This document shows positions 31,295 to 42,559 of a stretch of DNA of 64,000 bases, one piece after another. Source of the DNA: Aspidapion aeneum (lineage: Eukaryota; Arthropoda; Insecta; Coleoptera; Brentidae); contig OY755038.1 in the NCBI GenBank assembly GCA_963576565.1, forward strand, positions 63,529,622-63,593,621, given 5' to 3'. The position numbers and the translations under genes were made by a program. Position 1 is the stretch's first letter; every line of letters starts with the position of its first letter. The notes below the pieces were generated by a model that did no database searches, was not told the DNA's origin, and saw only the letters and a program-made list of their open reading frames with translations.

Positions 31295-33753
31295 GTATGT
31301 ATGATTATCCTACATTAGTTATACATTTGAGAAAAACGTTTATAGCATACTTTTCCTCCAAGAACCGTCAAATTCCCTTTCGAGATCGTGTAAATTTAAT
31401 AACATATAGTAACATATAATCTTTTTATAAATTATATAAGTTGTAGCCTAAGTTGGTAGCTTACAACATTCAAGCCTTGGCCACTTGAGGTGACAGTACC
31501 ACTGTCACATACTAGGCCCCTGTTACATTTTATTCAATAAATAAAAAAAAGATAGGGCTAAAACACAACAAATATTTCAAAACAATGTTTGGCATTTCAG
31601 TAGCCTAGTTGTGTTATAGAAAACTGTAGAGAAATTGTTTCGATTTTTGTATTTTTTGGAAATGTACAAAAGAAAATCAAAAATCTAACAAGATACGTTT
31701 GAAGATTTTAAAAAATCTTGCATATGAACAGAAATAATGTTTCAACTAGTTTTTTATAGAAGAGATCTATTAGGATTTACAAAATCGTGCTCAATTTTAT
31801 ATTTGCTGCAGGACAGCAAATCAGACAAGAGCCATCAACCTCTTGACTGAAGCGCCACCCCCATATACCGGGGGCAAGTCAATTCGATTGAGAAAATTTA
31901 ATCACGTGACCCGGATTTTCATATTATTTTCAGATATTTTGAAAAAATAAAATGTCGTTTAATATAAGTTAATATATGTTAAATGATTATAAGTAGGTAT
32001 TTAAAGACATACATACATAGCGTAACAAACAAAATCACGGGATTACGAACCAATTTATAGGATAGTTTTTGATAATAAGTATATTGCTCAGTTAACAGAA
32101 GCTTGTGCTTAACTTCGCTGAGTTGAAAATAAAGCCATTTTCATTTAATTATTTATTTATTACATAACAAGAGAAGAAAGTGACAAATTTCACACGAGCG
32201 TGAGAAAGTTACTTTCTGTCGACTTATGGCCGCTATTTTTCCGACGAACACTGTTGAACTATACTAATTTTTTTTAAAATTGGTGTTTAATTTTGCGTAA
32301 ATCAAATGAAACTGCTTTTCCGCACGTGTGGGAAAGTAGTTTGCAACACATCTGCGAAAAAGTATTGTGACAGTTAAACACTTCCCATACATGTGCCGAA
32401 GTACTGAAAGTACTTGTCACACATGTGCGAAAAAATTTCTGCACAGGGATGAAATTTAATGTTTTCTGAGGATGCAAATCTTGTAAAATCCAACATTTTC
32501 ATATGTGGCCGCAGGAAATAGTAATTTACCTAACCAGTGCGGAAGACGCACCCACATTCGTTAAGTATGTAGGTAAAATATTTTTTCTACGAGGTTGTGG
32601 AAACAAAAATAAAGTACTAGAATAAAAACAACTCATTTATTATATTTAATTTACAATGATTGCCGAAAACTTTACTTCTTATCCTGTGCAGCATCTGTGG
32701 ATCAGGAGATTTTCGTTTTCATATTCTGGATCAATTATATCGGAAGGTCTTTAAATATATTTTGCTCTGGATGTATTTGGAGGCAGGCTCATAGTAACAT
32801 TGTGTTCCATCCTATTATGGCTAAGTCTTCTTCGGGATTATCGGTATTTTCTATCACAGTAAATAAACACTTTTTTTTCTATTTTTATTTATAAGATGAA
32901 ATGTCATTTATTATTTTCTCCATGTGTCATCCCTTGGTTTTTGACAAAAAAATAGGCTTTGTTGTTTACTCTATTCTTTTATTTTTTCTGTTGCTATTGG
33001 AAAACTAGCCGCCCACTTGCGTTTTTAGGCAAAAATTAACGTCAGTGTCAAACTCAAAATGTGATGTTTTTTGTCATCCCTAAAATTTTAGTAAGGCCCA
33101 CAATTTAGAAACCGAATAGGTGTCCCTAGGACTCTAATATGTAGTGCCACCTATTGACTGATATTTAAATATTTTGCCTTGTTGTCTTTTGCTTAAAAAA
33201 ATGTCTGAATCGAACTTGTCGCCTTAATTGTGTAGTTTTAATTTTTTTTTTACATAAAATTTGAAGGATAAGATGTTTGTTTATTTGTGTAGTTTTTATT
33301 TTTTTGACTTGTGCCTAGATTTTGGCTTTAAAGGAAGGGTTTTTATTTTCTATCACACCTGATAATAATATTTATATATCGAAACGCGTAGTGTGTTTTG
33401 AGAAATAGAAAAGATTGTTAAGTATTTTTGACTTTCTCTTCAATCCTTTCATTCTATTAAAGTATTCAACTAAAATACTGGTATCGTGTAAACAGCTGTT
33501 TAAACTTGAGTTGATTAAGAAAATTCTACAAAAACTTGTGTGAACAGGCACTTGACTAAAAATCCAGTCAACTAAATTACTTGACTCTACTTAACTACTG
33601 GCGATATACATATGAACCAGCCTTTAAAACAGGTGGTATCACTTGATTTACATATATTCGGAAACCGTTTAAAAAACACTATTTCAGAAATAATTTTAGT
33701 TTAATTAATTAAGACATCAAACATCAAACAAAGACAAGGCCAACAAAAATATA
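31295..33753. other. Unassigned AT-rich DNA with short degenerate repeats
   Basis: No coding region was recognised. At about 32315-32445, variations on CACATGTGCGAAAAAGTA recur four times with irregular spacing, probably an old minisatellite. If the upstream splice donor were real, this could be intron. Confidence 0.4.
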
Positions 33754-34345
33754 CAGGCCACGACCCTGAAAAAATCAGCTGTTCTCTTGGGGCTGACTTT
33801 TACATTAGGTCTTATGGGAGGTCAGACCTTTTTTATGATATTTTCAAAATGGCACTACAGATTTCCGCGAAATTTCAGTGAAGTATTCTTAGACACCATC
33901 CCGATATTCTACCAAACTTTTGCAAGGATGCAAGATAATTAAAAGGTTAAAATCTTTAAGATTTAGCATTTCTTATTTTGAATTCAAATTACCCGCAATA
34001 TACCGCATGCCAGCTGTTATATTTGACATGTATTTGACTTTGTCATCTGTGTTTGTCACATTCGCGTCTGCTTTAAATTTAATCAAGGCTATCAAAAATT
34101 TAATTTTTGTGTGAGCTAATGAAGCGGCTCTGAAAAATTAAGGATTACTATACATTTAAAAAAAATTGTTCTGCAAGAATATAGTAAAAACAATCTCAAA
34201 ACCGGCTTTATTTTAAAAAAAATTAAATATTCATGAACCGTCATTCCAACTTCAATATTTTAAAGACAAGCAGCTGTGTCGTGATGTGACCATCAAAAAA
34301 AATCAGCCCCGGATGTGACGTCAACAAAGTGGAGGATCGTGGCCC
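33754..34345. mobile_element. Possible DNA-transposon relic with GGCCACGA ends
   Basis: CAGGCCACGACCCT at the left is mirrored by AGGATCGTGGCCC at the right, with AATCAGC and GGGGCTGA blocks inside both ends in inverted arrangement. No transposase or clear target duplication is seen. Confidence 0.35.
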
Positions 34346-35112
34346 GTCCGTTTGGATAGCCCTGACAAAGATAACGTAGATTGAAAGACACATGTCAATT
34401 TTATGCCCCATTTCAAGCTAAAGAACATTATTTTCTTGTTGGTTTCCTGAAACTTAGCTAAGTATGACGCTGTGTAAATCTTTCACAGTGTTAGATTAAA
34501 CAAAGCTTTAACTCACTGTTATATCTTAGTGTCAGGTGAGAAAGTAAACCTTGAAATTTAAAATTTAGTTTTCCCTTGTTTGTAACCTTTTGTGCTGTCC
34601 CACTTGCTGAGCACGTTTGATTTTATTTAATTACCTATTTATACACCATACACTTTGTTCAATGACGGTTTGGAGGGTTAAAATTGCCTAATTACTGCAT
34701 CTCTCAGAACTTTCCTAATCTGTTCTCTCTAAAACTTTAATGTTATATCTGCGGTCAAGAGCTAGCGAGCCAGAAGCAGCCGGATAGGAGCAAAAGTTTT
34801 ATGAAATTTCCTGCACATGATGTCTCCTTTTTGCTGACCTCGGCACTCAAAGATGTTAATACGGCGTATATTCATACTTTTACGAGATCTGTCCGGATAT
34901 ATATTACACACGTACGACGTATCATGTAATGTTATGTGTCGGCGATGAATACGAGGTAAGAATATGAAGACATTTCTTCGCCTGATTTAATTTTAAAAAC
35001 AATTTTAGTTTGGATGGTCATATTATTTAGAAACTTTAAAGCGGGTAGACAACTTTTAGTTTGTAATGGAAAATAAATTCCAAGTCTTTTATTAAGAGGA
35101 TTTGAACTTTAT
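34346..35112. other. Unassigned AT-rich DNA
   Basis: No gene, RNA gene or repeat was recognised. Confidence 0.4.
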
Positions 35113-36352
35113 AATTAACTTATTTTTAAAATCCTGGGAATTGGTAAAAAAAATCGTTTTTGTTCGTTTGTGACGTTTCAGTTTGTTCAACCACATATAC
35201 TAAAATGGAAACTTCTACACGTAAAATTTATATATATAAAAAAAATAGATAAAACAATAATTTATGATAAGAAATAACATTACAAGTATAAAGTAAATAA
35301 TAATAATTTAAACTATAACATAGCAAAATGGAATTTTAAGGAAAAAAAACATGTATTAGATTTAAAACTTCGCAGTTTGACAAAATGTTTTACAAAATTT
35401 AATATTTTTATCACTTTAAAATATAGGTTTTCCCCTAATTTTTTTTTTGCTTACCATTTTTGTATATTCTGTCTTGCTATTTATTTACATCTGTATTTAT
35501 AATTTAATAGCGATTTTTGCATTAATTATTTTGAAGCGATCGATATGGTGGTTTCAAAGTCTGTTTTAGTTTTAAATAGATGGGTAATATTATAATTTTT
35601 TTATTCTACTTGTTATTTTTTGGTTCGATCATCTTACACCGGTTTGATAAGCAAATTAAAGATTGTTTAATTATTTTTCTAATATAGGTATATTTTTTTT
35701 TCAATTTTTATTTTGCATAATTAACTTTTGATAAATATTACTTTTAGTTTTCCGCATCCGATTTAATATTTATTGCGTTGGGGTGTTTTTTGATTTGAAT
35801 CATTTCATAAATATTTTTTTATGATAGTTATTTCCTTTTAAAAGGATTTCTGCATTTTCAAAATTAAAATTGTGCCAATTTTGGTGCGCATGGTATGTTA
35901 ATGCTGTTCTACTCTCATCGTCCTGTCTTAAGCTAGATTTGTGTTCGTATTTTCTTTTTTTTAAATATTGTTTTGTTTGACCTATAGATTATGTTTTATC
36001 ACATTCCAAACAATCAATTTTATATACTAAATTTGGAGTATCACATTTAATTTTCCTAGGTTTTAGTTTTATATAGACTATATTGTTAGGATAATAAGTA
36101 GTTTTGTCAGCTGTTAAAATATTATGCGGCTTTAATAGTTTTGATATTTTGTTTAACTTGTTAATTTCTGGAATATATGGTAGTGATATATATTGATTGT
36201 TTCTTTCGGTTTTATTTTTTTATATATACAAATTTTAAGTGTAAAGCTTTCCATTTTAGTATATGTCTAATGATGGATGATTAAACTGAAACGTCACAAA
36301 AGAACAAAAAAGAGATTCTTATTGAACGATTCACAGGATTTTTAAAATAATT
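35113..36352 (-). mobile_element. 5'-truncated Penelope-like element between inverted arms
   Basis: A decayed GIY-YIG coding remnant (35735-36198) is enclosed by imperfect inverted arms of about 130 bases (35113-35250 and 36211-36352), sharing GTGACGTTTCAGTTT and ATATACTAAAATGGAAA. Penelope-like elements are known for C-terminal GIY-YIG endonucleases, 5' truncation and LTR-like terminal repeats in either orientation. The reverse transcriptase is missing. Confidence 0.65.
35735..36198 (-). pseudogene. Penelope-like GIY-YIG endonuclease remnant
   Basis: Minus-strand translation gives SLPYIPEINKLNKISKLL, then KPHNILTADKTTYY, then the endonuclease start LVYKIDCLECDKT, a stop, SIGQTKQYLKKRKYEH, and TYHAHQNWHNFNFENAEIL. 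This is the tail of a Penelope-like polyprotein: a linker, the GIY-like VYKI strand with a Cys pair (CLEC), the second strand normally YIGQT, and the conserved Arg and His that follow. The Tyr of the second motif is replaced by a stop, and further stops follow near the C-terminus, so it is inactive. Confidence 0.7.
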
Positions 36353-36615
36353 TACAATTTCAACGGTCAGGAATAATATTTATATTTATAACTAACCCAT
36401 TTTCTCACTTCAATCAAAAACCATAATGAATATTTTACAAAAATATCATGTTAGGGGAGATTAGGGGGAGGGTGAGTTGTACAGGGGGCGATCCGTTTAT
36501 CTCGGAGATGCGAAGGGATTTTGGGAACACTGGCAATAGTTCATATTTTCCATTGGCGAGTTTCGGACTGTAGATATATATAAAGGACCGCGTAAAGACG
36601 ATAGAATTTGATATA

Positions 36616-36800
36616 CAGTCGAACCTCTATAACTCGAATTTAAAGGGACAACCAAAACAGTTCGAGTGATGGAGAGTTTGAGGTATAGAAATTCGAGATA
36701 AAGATGTTAAAATACCTATAAAAAATGCAGGGACCACTTAAAAGGTTCTAGTTATAGAGAGGTTTGAGTTATAGAGGTTCGAGTTAGAGAGGTTCGACTG
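36616..36800. mobile_element. pogo/Tigger-type MITE, 185 bp
   Basis: The ends CAGTCGAACCTCTATAACTC (left) and the reverse complement of GAGTTAGAGAGGTTCGACTG (right) match at all but one base. TA dinucleotides flank both sides (36614-36615 and 36801-36802). TA target duplication and this CAGTCGAACCTCTATAA terminus are typical of pogo-like elements. It encodes no protein. Confidence 0.85.
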
Positions 36801-36802
36801 TA

Positions 36803-38190
36803 ATTTCGTTTTTTTTAAATTTCATGGGTCTCATGTAACATTTTAACCAGGAACGTGTCAATTTTGACAGTAAAAAGTACGCTGGTATAGCTTCATACTT
36901 AATCGATATATTTTTATTTTCAAAAAAATTTGTATTAAAAATGTTTACTGTTGAGCTAATTAAACTATTTTTCCACAGAAAAAACGTTTTTGTAATGGCG
37001 CCCAATGGAGAGAATTTGGACAGTGTCCAGAGTCTTTTCATCCCAATAGTTTCAGGATATCCAAATTTTTCAAAATATTTAAGTGTAACAGAATTTAACA
37101 AACGTTAGGCTCAAACGATTTATTGATCAAAGCTTCGGTTGTATTGTTGTTAAAATAGCTTTTCAAATTTAATTTTACGAGAATTTTATTGAGATTAAAT
37201 ACTAGTGCCCTGTCAATGTAAAGTTGTTTTTTTCAAGTTTTTCAGTTTTAGAAAATATTTCTTTGATTTTCCAGTGTTTATTCTGGTGTCCAGATAGTGT
37301 CCTATGTTTCCCCAGTGCTATGGAGACTTAGAATACTTGCATCATAACACAAACATGTAGTTTGCCAGTACATGGGACAACGTAAAAAACACCTACGTGA
37401 CCCTTGCTTCATCGAAGTATTGATTAATGACAACTATTATATTTTCTAAGATATTGAACAAAAACAAAATTATCCAGAGTCTCCCCACCCTCCCTATATT
37501 AATCAGACTGACCGCAAAATAAGTGCGCCTTTCGTTGCATTAAAACAGCGGTCTGCAGACCCCTACTCGAACAACCCGTTTGCGGGCAGAGAGGACCCGA
37601 GCGGCTGTCGATCAATAATAATTTGTACATAATCGTGTCGGCATTCGGAGATAATTTTTATTTATCTTATGCGTCGAGGAAAGGAAAAATCAAAGAATAA
37701 GCAAAACATTTAACAAAAAAAAATTCTAATTAGGATTTTTTTTCTTGTATTTTTTAAGGGGGGGGGGCGCGGCCATGGGGCCCTAAAGAGCAGCCGCCCG
37801 TGACACAAAATGATGATGAAAAAGTTTTGATTATTAGCCAAATATTTTTATAAAATAACGAAGATCATTTTATAAACAAGAGTGCGGCTACATGAGAGTG
37901 TATTATTTATATTCATTATTTGTTTACTTATGCTAAGATAGATTTTAGTCTACTAAAAAGGCAAGCCCAAAAACCAATCCGTTCTAACTTGGACGACAGG
38001 ATCCTATGACTAACCCTGTCGAAGCTTTTGGAGGAATCAGTATCGCTTGCATCCACCTAACACTGACTCCTTTACCAATGACCTATACTTTGCAAACTCT
38101 CTCTAACTCATGTATGTAAAACGAAAGCTGAATTGACTCAAAGCGTCATTGGCCGTGCTTTCCTTGCAAACCAGTTGCATTTTTAAATGC
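36803..38190. other. Unassigned DNA with an orphan 105-codon frame
   Basis: A minus-strand frame at 36784-37101 overlaps the MITE edge and matches nothing I know. A GC-rich patch at about 37540-37620 and a G run near 37760 are the only other features. Confidence 0.4.
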
Positions 38191-38198
38191 ACCAAATA

Positions 38199-38987
38199 TA
38201 GGGTGACCATACGTCCGGACAAAGCCGGACAAGTCCGCCTTTTTGGGCAAAAGGAAAATGTTCGGCTGGCTTTTTTCTTCGTCCGGCTTTTTGGCGATGC
38301 AAGAGACCTTAGGAGAGAGGAATCTAGGGGGTTAGCTTAAAACAAGTTCCTCCAAAGGAAATGAGCACAATTTATCAGTAACCAACTATTCAAGACACTT
38401 AAAAATATCCGACGCGGCGCTTATACTTTTGAAACTAACCAAATCTTTTGCATTTTGGTAACATTTTTTCCCAATTTTTTTTGCTTTTAACCAAAAATTT
38501 TCTTCTGCGGCAGCATTTTTTACGAAAGATACTTAATCTTTCTGCGGTGTAATTTTTTTCGCCTTTGGCGCATTTTTAACAATTTTTTAGTAGTTTTTAA
38601 ATTGCAATTTCTTTCCTATACATTGCTTTTAAGCGTGATTTAATCTGAAAAGTGTAAAATTTTTTCGAAATTTTTACCTGCACCTGTGCTGTGGTGCAAC
38701 GCATTTTTGTTTACTTCTTCAGTATTTTTTTTTTAATTTTGCAGAAACTGTCTTTTACAGTGGCACATTTTGGTCCTTTTAGTGCTTTTTTTTTTAATTT
38801 TCGCCTGCGGTGCCTTTTTTTTTCTAAAAACCTTCGGTCTAGCGCAATTTTTTTTTCTTGTGTGTTGAGCCATTGTTTCAGGCCTTTCCGTCCCAAGACA
38901 CTTTTCTTTTTGTCCGGTTTTTTATTGAAAATCCGGCTTTTTTGTCTCTGACGTCCTCCTTTTACGCAAAACCCATATGGTTACCCT
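38199..38987. mobile_element. Non-autonomous hAT-like element, 789 bp
   Basis: It starts TAGGGTGACCATACGTCC and ends ATATGGTTACCCT, inverted termini of the hAT type. The flanks ACCAAATA at 38191-38198 and 38988-38995 form an exact 8-bp target duplication, the hAT hallmark. The interior is T-rich with CCGGAC/CCGGCTTTTT motifs near both ends and no transposase frame. Confidence 0.85.
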
Positions 38988-39045
38988 ACCAAATAGAAAA
39001 AATATAAAATTTTAAATAATCGTTCGCAACTGACAATGATATCTG

Positions 39046-39142
39046 CAGGGCTGTCGCTAGATTAGAACCCGCCCCCCCCCCCCATTTTTTCCTCACCACT
39101 GCAAGTTTTTGTGTTATTTCCTTACATAAATAGTGCCAGCGA
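39046..39142. repeat. Dispersed repeat fragment, CAGGGCTGTCGCTAG family
   Basis: Second copy of the family seen at 20311-20431: the same start, then a C run, then CCTCACCACTGCAAGTTTTT and its flank. Confidence 0.6.
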
Positions 39143-39621
39143 ATGAGTCCAAACTAGCTAAAACTTGTTGGTTTTCCTATACTGGGACTTTTCCATCCAT
39201 ACAGGGATCAGGAATCAATTGGCCGTTTTTTTATCAAGTTTTTGCGAAGAAACACAGATTTTTAGACACAACACTAGAATACTAGAACTTGTTAGTTAGA
39301 TTCCAATATACACAAGGTAGCATTTCCAGATTTATGTATGTTTTATGTCATCAGTGGAGGCTTACTACTCTACTAAAATTAATTATCTATTTGCGTACAT
39401 ATATATTTTCGTTCGGTTTCATACGAATATGCCATCAATCCCAAGTCACCTATTATACTCTAGGATCTAGTTTACACGAAGTTTAGAATTTAAATATTGG
39501 TAAAAGAATTTGCTCACACTGATTAATTTTTTCGCATTTTTTTGCATTTTTTATAAAAAAATGTAGGGAATTTATCTTACACAAAACTATAGAAAAATAA
39601 ATGGATCCATGATGGATCTGG
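39143..39621. other. Unassigned DNA
   Basis: No gene or repeat was recognised. Confidence 0.4.
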
Positions 39622-40039
39622 TACCTTCCTAGCTAGCCTATTAGCACACGTCAAGGGAAGCCATAATATATCAACCTTGAAAACAGTTTTTTGTAAATAT
39701 CTCAGAAACTAAAGCTTCCACAAAGTTGTTTTAATATAAATTATTGAGCCAATTTTACTCTACTATATTTCAAAAGCGGCATATTGATGCGATGCTGTTA
39801 AAAAGTTAACATTTTTTAATTGTCAAAAAATTGTTAGCATTAATGGATTTTTACCAAAATCTAATCAGCTCGAGTATCGGAACTATTTTACCCCAAAATT
39901 TTACAGAGACACAGACATACATCACGACGATATTGCTAAGATAGGTACACCCAAAAAAAACACCCAAATAAAACATTTTCAATGTTATCTAAAAAAACAT
40001 TAAATCGAAAATAATACCATTACGCTGGCTAGGAAGGTA
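39622..40039. mobile_element. MITE with TACCTTCCTAGC ends, 418 bp
   Basis: TACCTTCCTAGCTAGCCTA at the left pairs with the reverse complement of TACGCTGGCTAGGAAGGTA at the right (17 of 19 bases). Both ends include TA, consistent with a Tc1/mariner-like target duplication. No protein is encoded. Confidence 0.65.
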
Positions 40040-41806
40040 AACATTTTTACTAAGAATTTATTTAGCAATTGTTAAGTAATTTTGTACAATTCCCGTAGCA
40101 CAGCTTATGAAAAATTTTACATCAGGATTTTTTCGGTGTACAGTACACCAACCTCTGTACCAAACCAAACCTAACCCAACAAAACCTTAAAAAGCCAAAC
40201 CTAACCTTCGCCGGGCATTTCGCGCCGTTTTATTTATTTTAAACGTTTTATGTAATTTTTATTTTTATAGTCTTATCAAATTAAATAATTAAACCTAATC
40301 AAAAGCACAACTTTATAGCATAAAGCCACTGGAATTGAAACTGACCTACGGCATCAATGTGCCATCATCCCATTAACTTATTTTAACATTGTAGGTTTAA
40401 TATGTGAAATGGTTGGATAAATGTTGACAATCCAAATACTGTGTTATTGGCTGTTTGGCCACAATTTTCAATCATATACGCATCAGTTGGCATTCTAACA
40501 TAGCTATATCAGCACTTTTATATTAAAAACAGAAAGTACCAATTAGTAATATTACGTAAATCTTGAATCGAATAACTTTATACAGGGTGTCCCAGATAAA
40601 AGTAACTACATTGGGATTTCGGAAACGGTAAGAAATAAAATTTTGACAATACAAATTTTACAATAAAATAAGAAAAAAGTTACGCCATTCCAATTTCAAT
40701 CGCATTCTATATCGATCTAGTTAAGCACCGCTGTATGTAAATGAATATTTACAGGTGTTTTGAAAATATCGAGGAAAAACTAAAAATTGCGTTTATACAT
40801 CGTAATACTGTATGAACAGCAGGACTTTAAAGTTATGAAAAATTACATTTTTACATCACATATAGGGCAACCCAAACAAAATGTTTAACCAAAATCTATG
40901 TCTTATTAAATGCTCATAAATTTTCTAAGCTCTCATCAAATATTATCGTTTTAAGCTTCTTGAAAAAAAAAACTTTAAATTTTACCAAATCTGACAAAAA
41001 TTTAATCTTATTAATAATTCCAATATCTTTAAATTTGGACAAAGGAATAGGAATTTTTTTATTGACCATTACTCAAAAAGTTATTGTTTAATGTTGACAA
41101 TGTCGCCTATTTTGGAAATAAAAGACCTAAAAATCTACGAATTTATTGTTCTTGAACAATTGAATATGTCCAAAATTATTAAAAATATGTATGTATTTTT
41201 GACCGACCCCACAAATTTTGGGTGTGTGCCACTGCAGCAAAAATTAATATTTGCCCATAAAATCCTATCTTTTTTAAGAATACTGATATCAACTGTTAAG
41301 ATCAGCCAAGAAATAAGGAAGTTCTAGATTGTTGATTCAAGTAAGTTTGACAAGGATATTACTAAGGTTACCTAAAAATCCTAGGTACTCATAATTATTA
41401 AAACTGGGTGGTAACGTAAGAAAGAAGAAGCAAGACTTTTAGTTTGTGATATAGTTACACTGCTTAAATAATTATAATATAATAATTCTAAATTATAAAC
41501 TATAGTTACCTATACATGGTGAAACATCAATTAATGACCTGTATAGCGATCTTGCTATACATTTTTCTGCCTAAATATCATTGAAGAAATCTCAAAAACT
41601 GAACAAAAAATTTGAATATTGATTTTTATTTCTTACTTTCATTAGTTCTAATTAGAATAAATACTAGAAATTTTAACCGTTTTGTTAACTGTAGTATTTT
41701 GCAATTTATATTTATATTCCTCTATATATCTATGTTTGTTTTCGGCCACCTCTTTATTTTACTAATTTTAAAGAAAAGCCCTAACACCAATATTTATTTA
41801 AACCCC
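40040..41806. other. Unassigned AT-rich DNA with one transposon-end motif
   Basis: CAGGGTGTCCCAGATAAAAG at 40583 differs by one base from the motif at 4924, marking a shared dispersed repeat. Frames at 41091-41327 and 41612-41815 are hydrophobic or AT-driven and unrecognised. Confidence 0.4.
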
Positions 41807-41915
41807 ATATCATAATTTTTGAGATAACTTTTTCACAGTTATCAGCTGTTTACCATAACAAATAGCATAGGCCAACGAAAAAAGTTGTAAAAAGTTATCT
41901 CAAAAATAATGACAT
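41807..41915. mobile_element. 109-bp foldback MITE, copy 1
   Basis: ATATCATAATTTTTGAGATA at the left is mirrored by TATCTCAAAAATAATGACAT at the right. The centre contains CAGCTGTTTACCATAACAAA. A second copy is at 56061-56170 with about 12 differences. Confidence 0.8.
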
Positions 41916-42559
41916 AAACTGTATTTGACTAGTATTTGTGGGTTGTTTATTCGATTTGCAAATAAGAACCACCACCCCTATTTGTCAACACGCAGTGAAA
42001 ATTTAACAAACCGTTAAAACAGGCGTTCATTAATTTTTTTAGTAGATCTTTTCTACAAATTGTCAGACCTCTGTTGCTTTTTGTTTTTATTTAAATACAG
42101 AATTTGTGTGTAATTTTCACCCCTATTTTTACCCTTTTACCGATTAAAATATTTCTTAGATTGTGTCTACTTTACAAATCCGAAATGCCTTCAAATTTTC
42201 GTGTCTGTAGGTCAACCGGTATAAGCTGCGGGTAGGTAGGTTTTATAGAAGGTTTCTTTATAGTGCAGGTTTAAGCAAGATGATAAATTGACGTCATCAT
42301 CAGGAAGGCTGGTTCTACCTTAGGACATGTGTAACTTCTCTACATAAACTTTTTTTTTTGAAAAACATAAATATTCCTTATTTTGAATTCTTCAAAATAT
42401 ATATTGCAAGAATTTTTTTTCAAATTAATTTTTACGCTTTTTAATAAACTAGTTTTTTTCAGGAAAAATACGTTGAAGAATTAGGCACAATCTTAACTTC
42501 ACCTTCCTAACTTATACAGAACCAAAAATATTTTTTATTTTTTATAAAATAAGACGGTT
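41916..42559. other. Unassigned DNA
   Basis: No gene or repeat was recognised. Confidence 0.4.

Noticed and set aside
36784..37101. 105-codon minus-strand frame as a gene
   Set aside because: It overlaps the pogo MITE, has no recognisable domain and sits in AT-rich DNA where such frames occur by chance.
36450..37510. Possible terminal repeats GGGGAGATTAGGGGGAGGGT and GTCTCCCCACCCTCCC
   Set aside because: The match is only in G/C runs and does not align in a consistent order.
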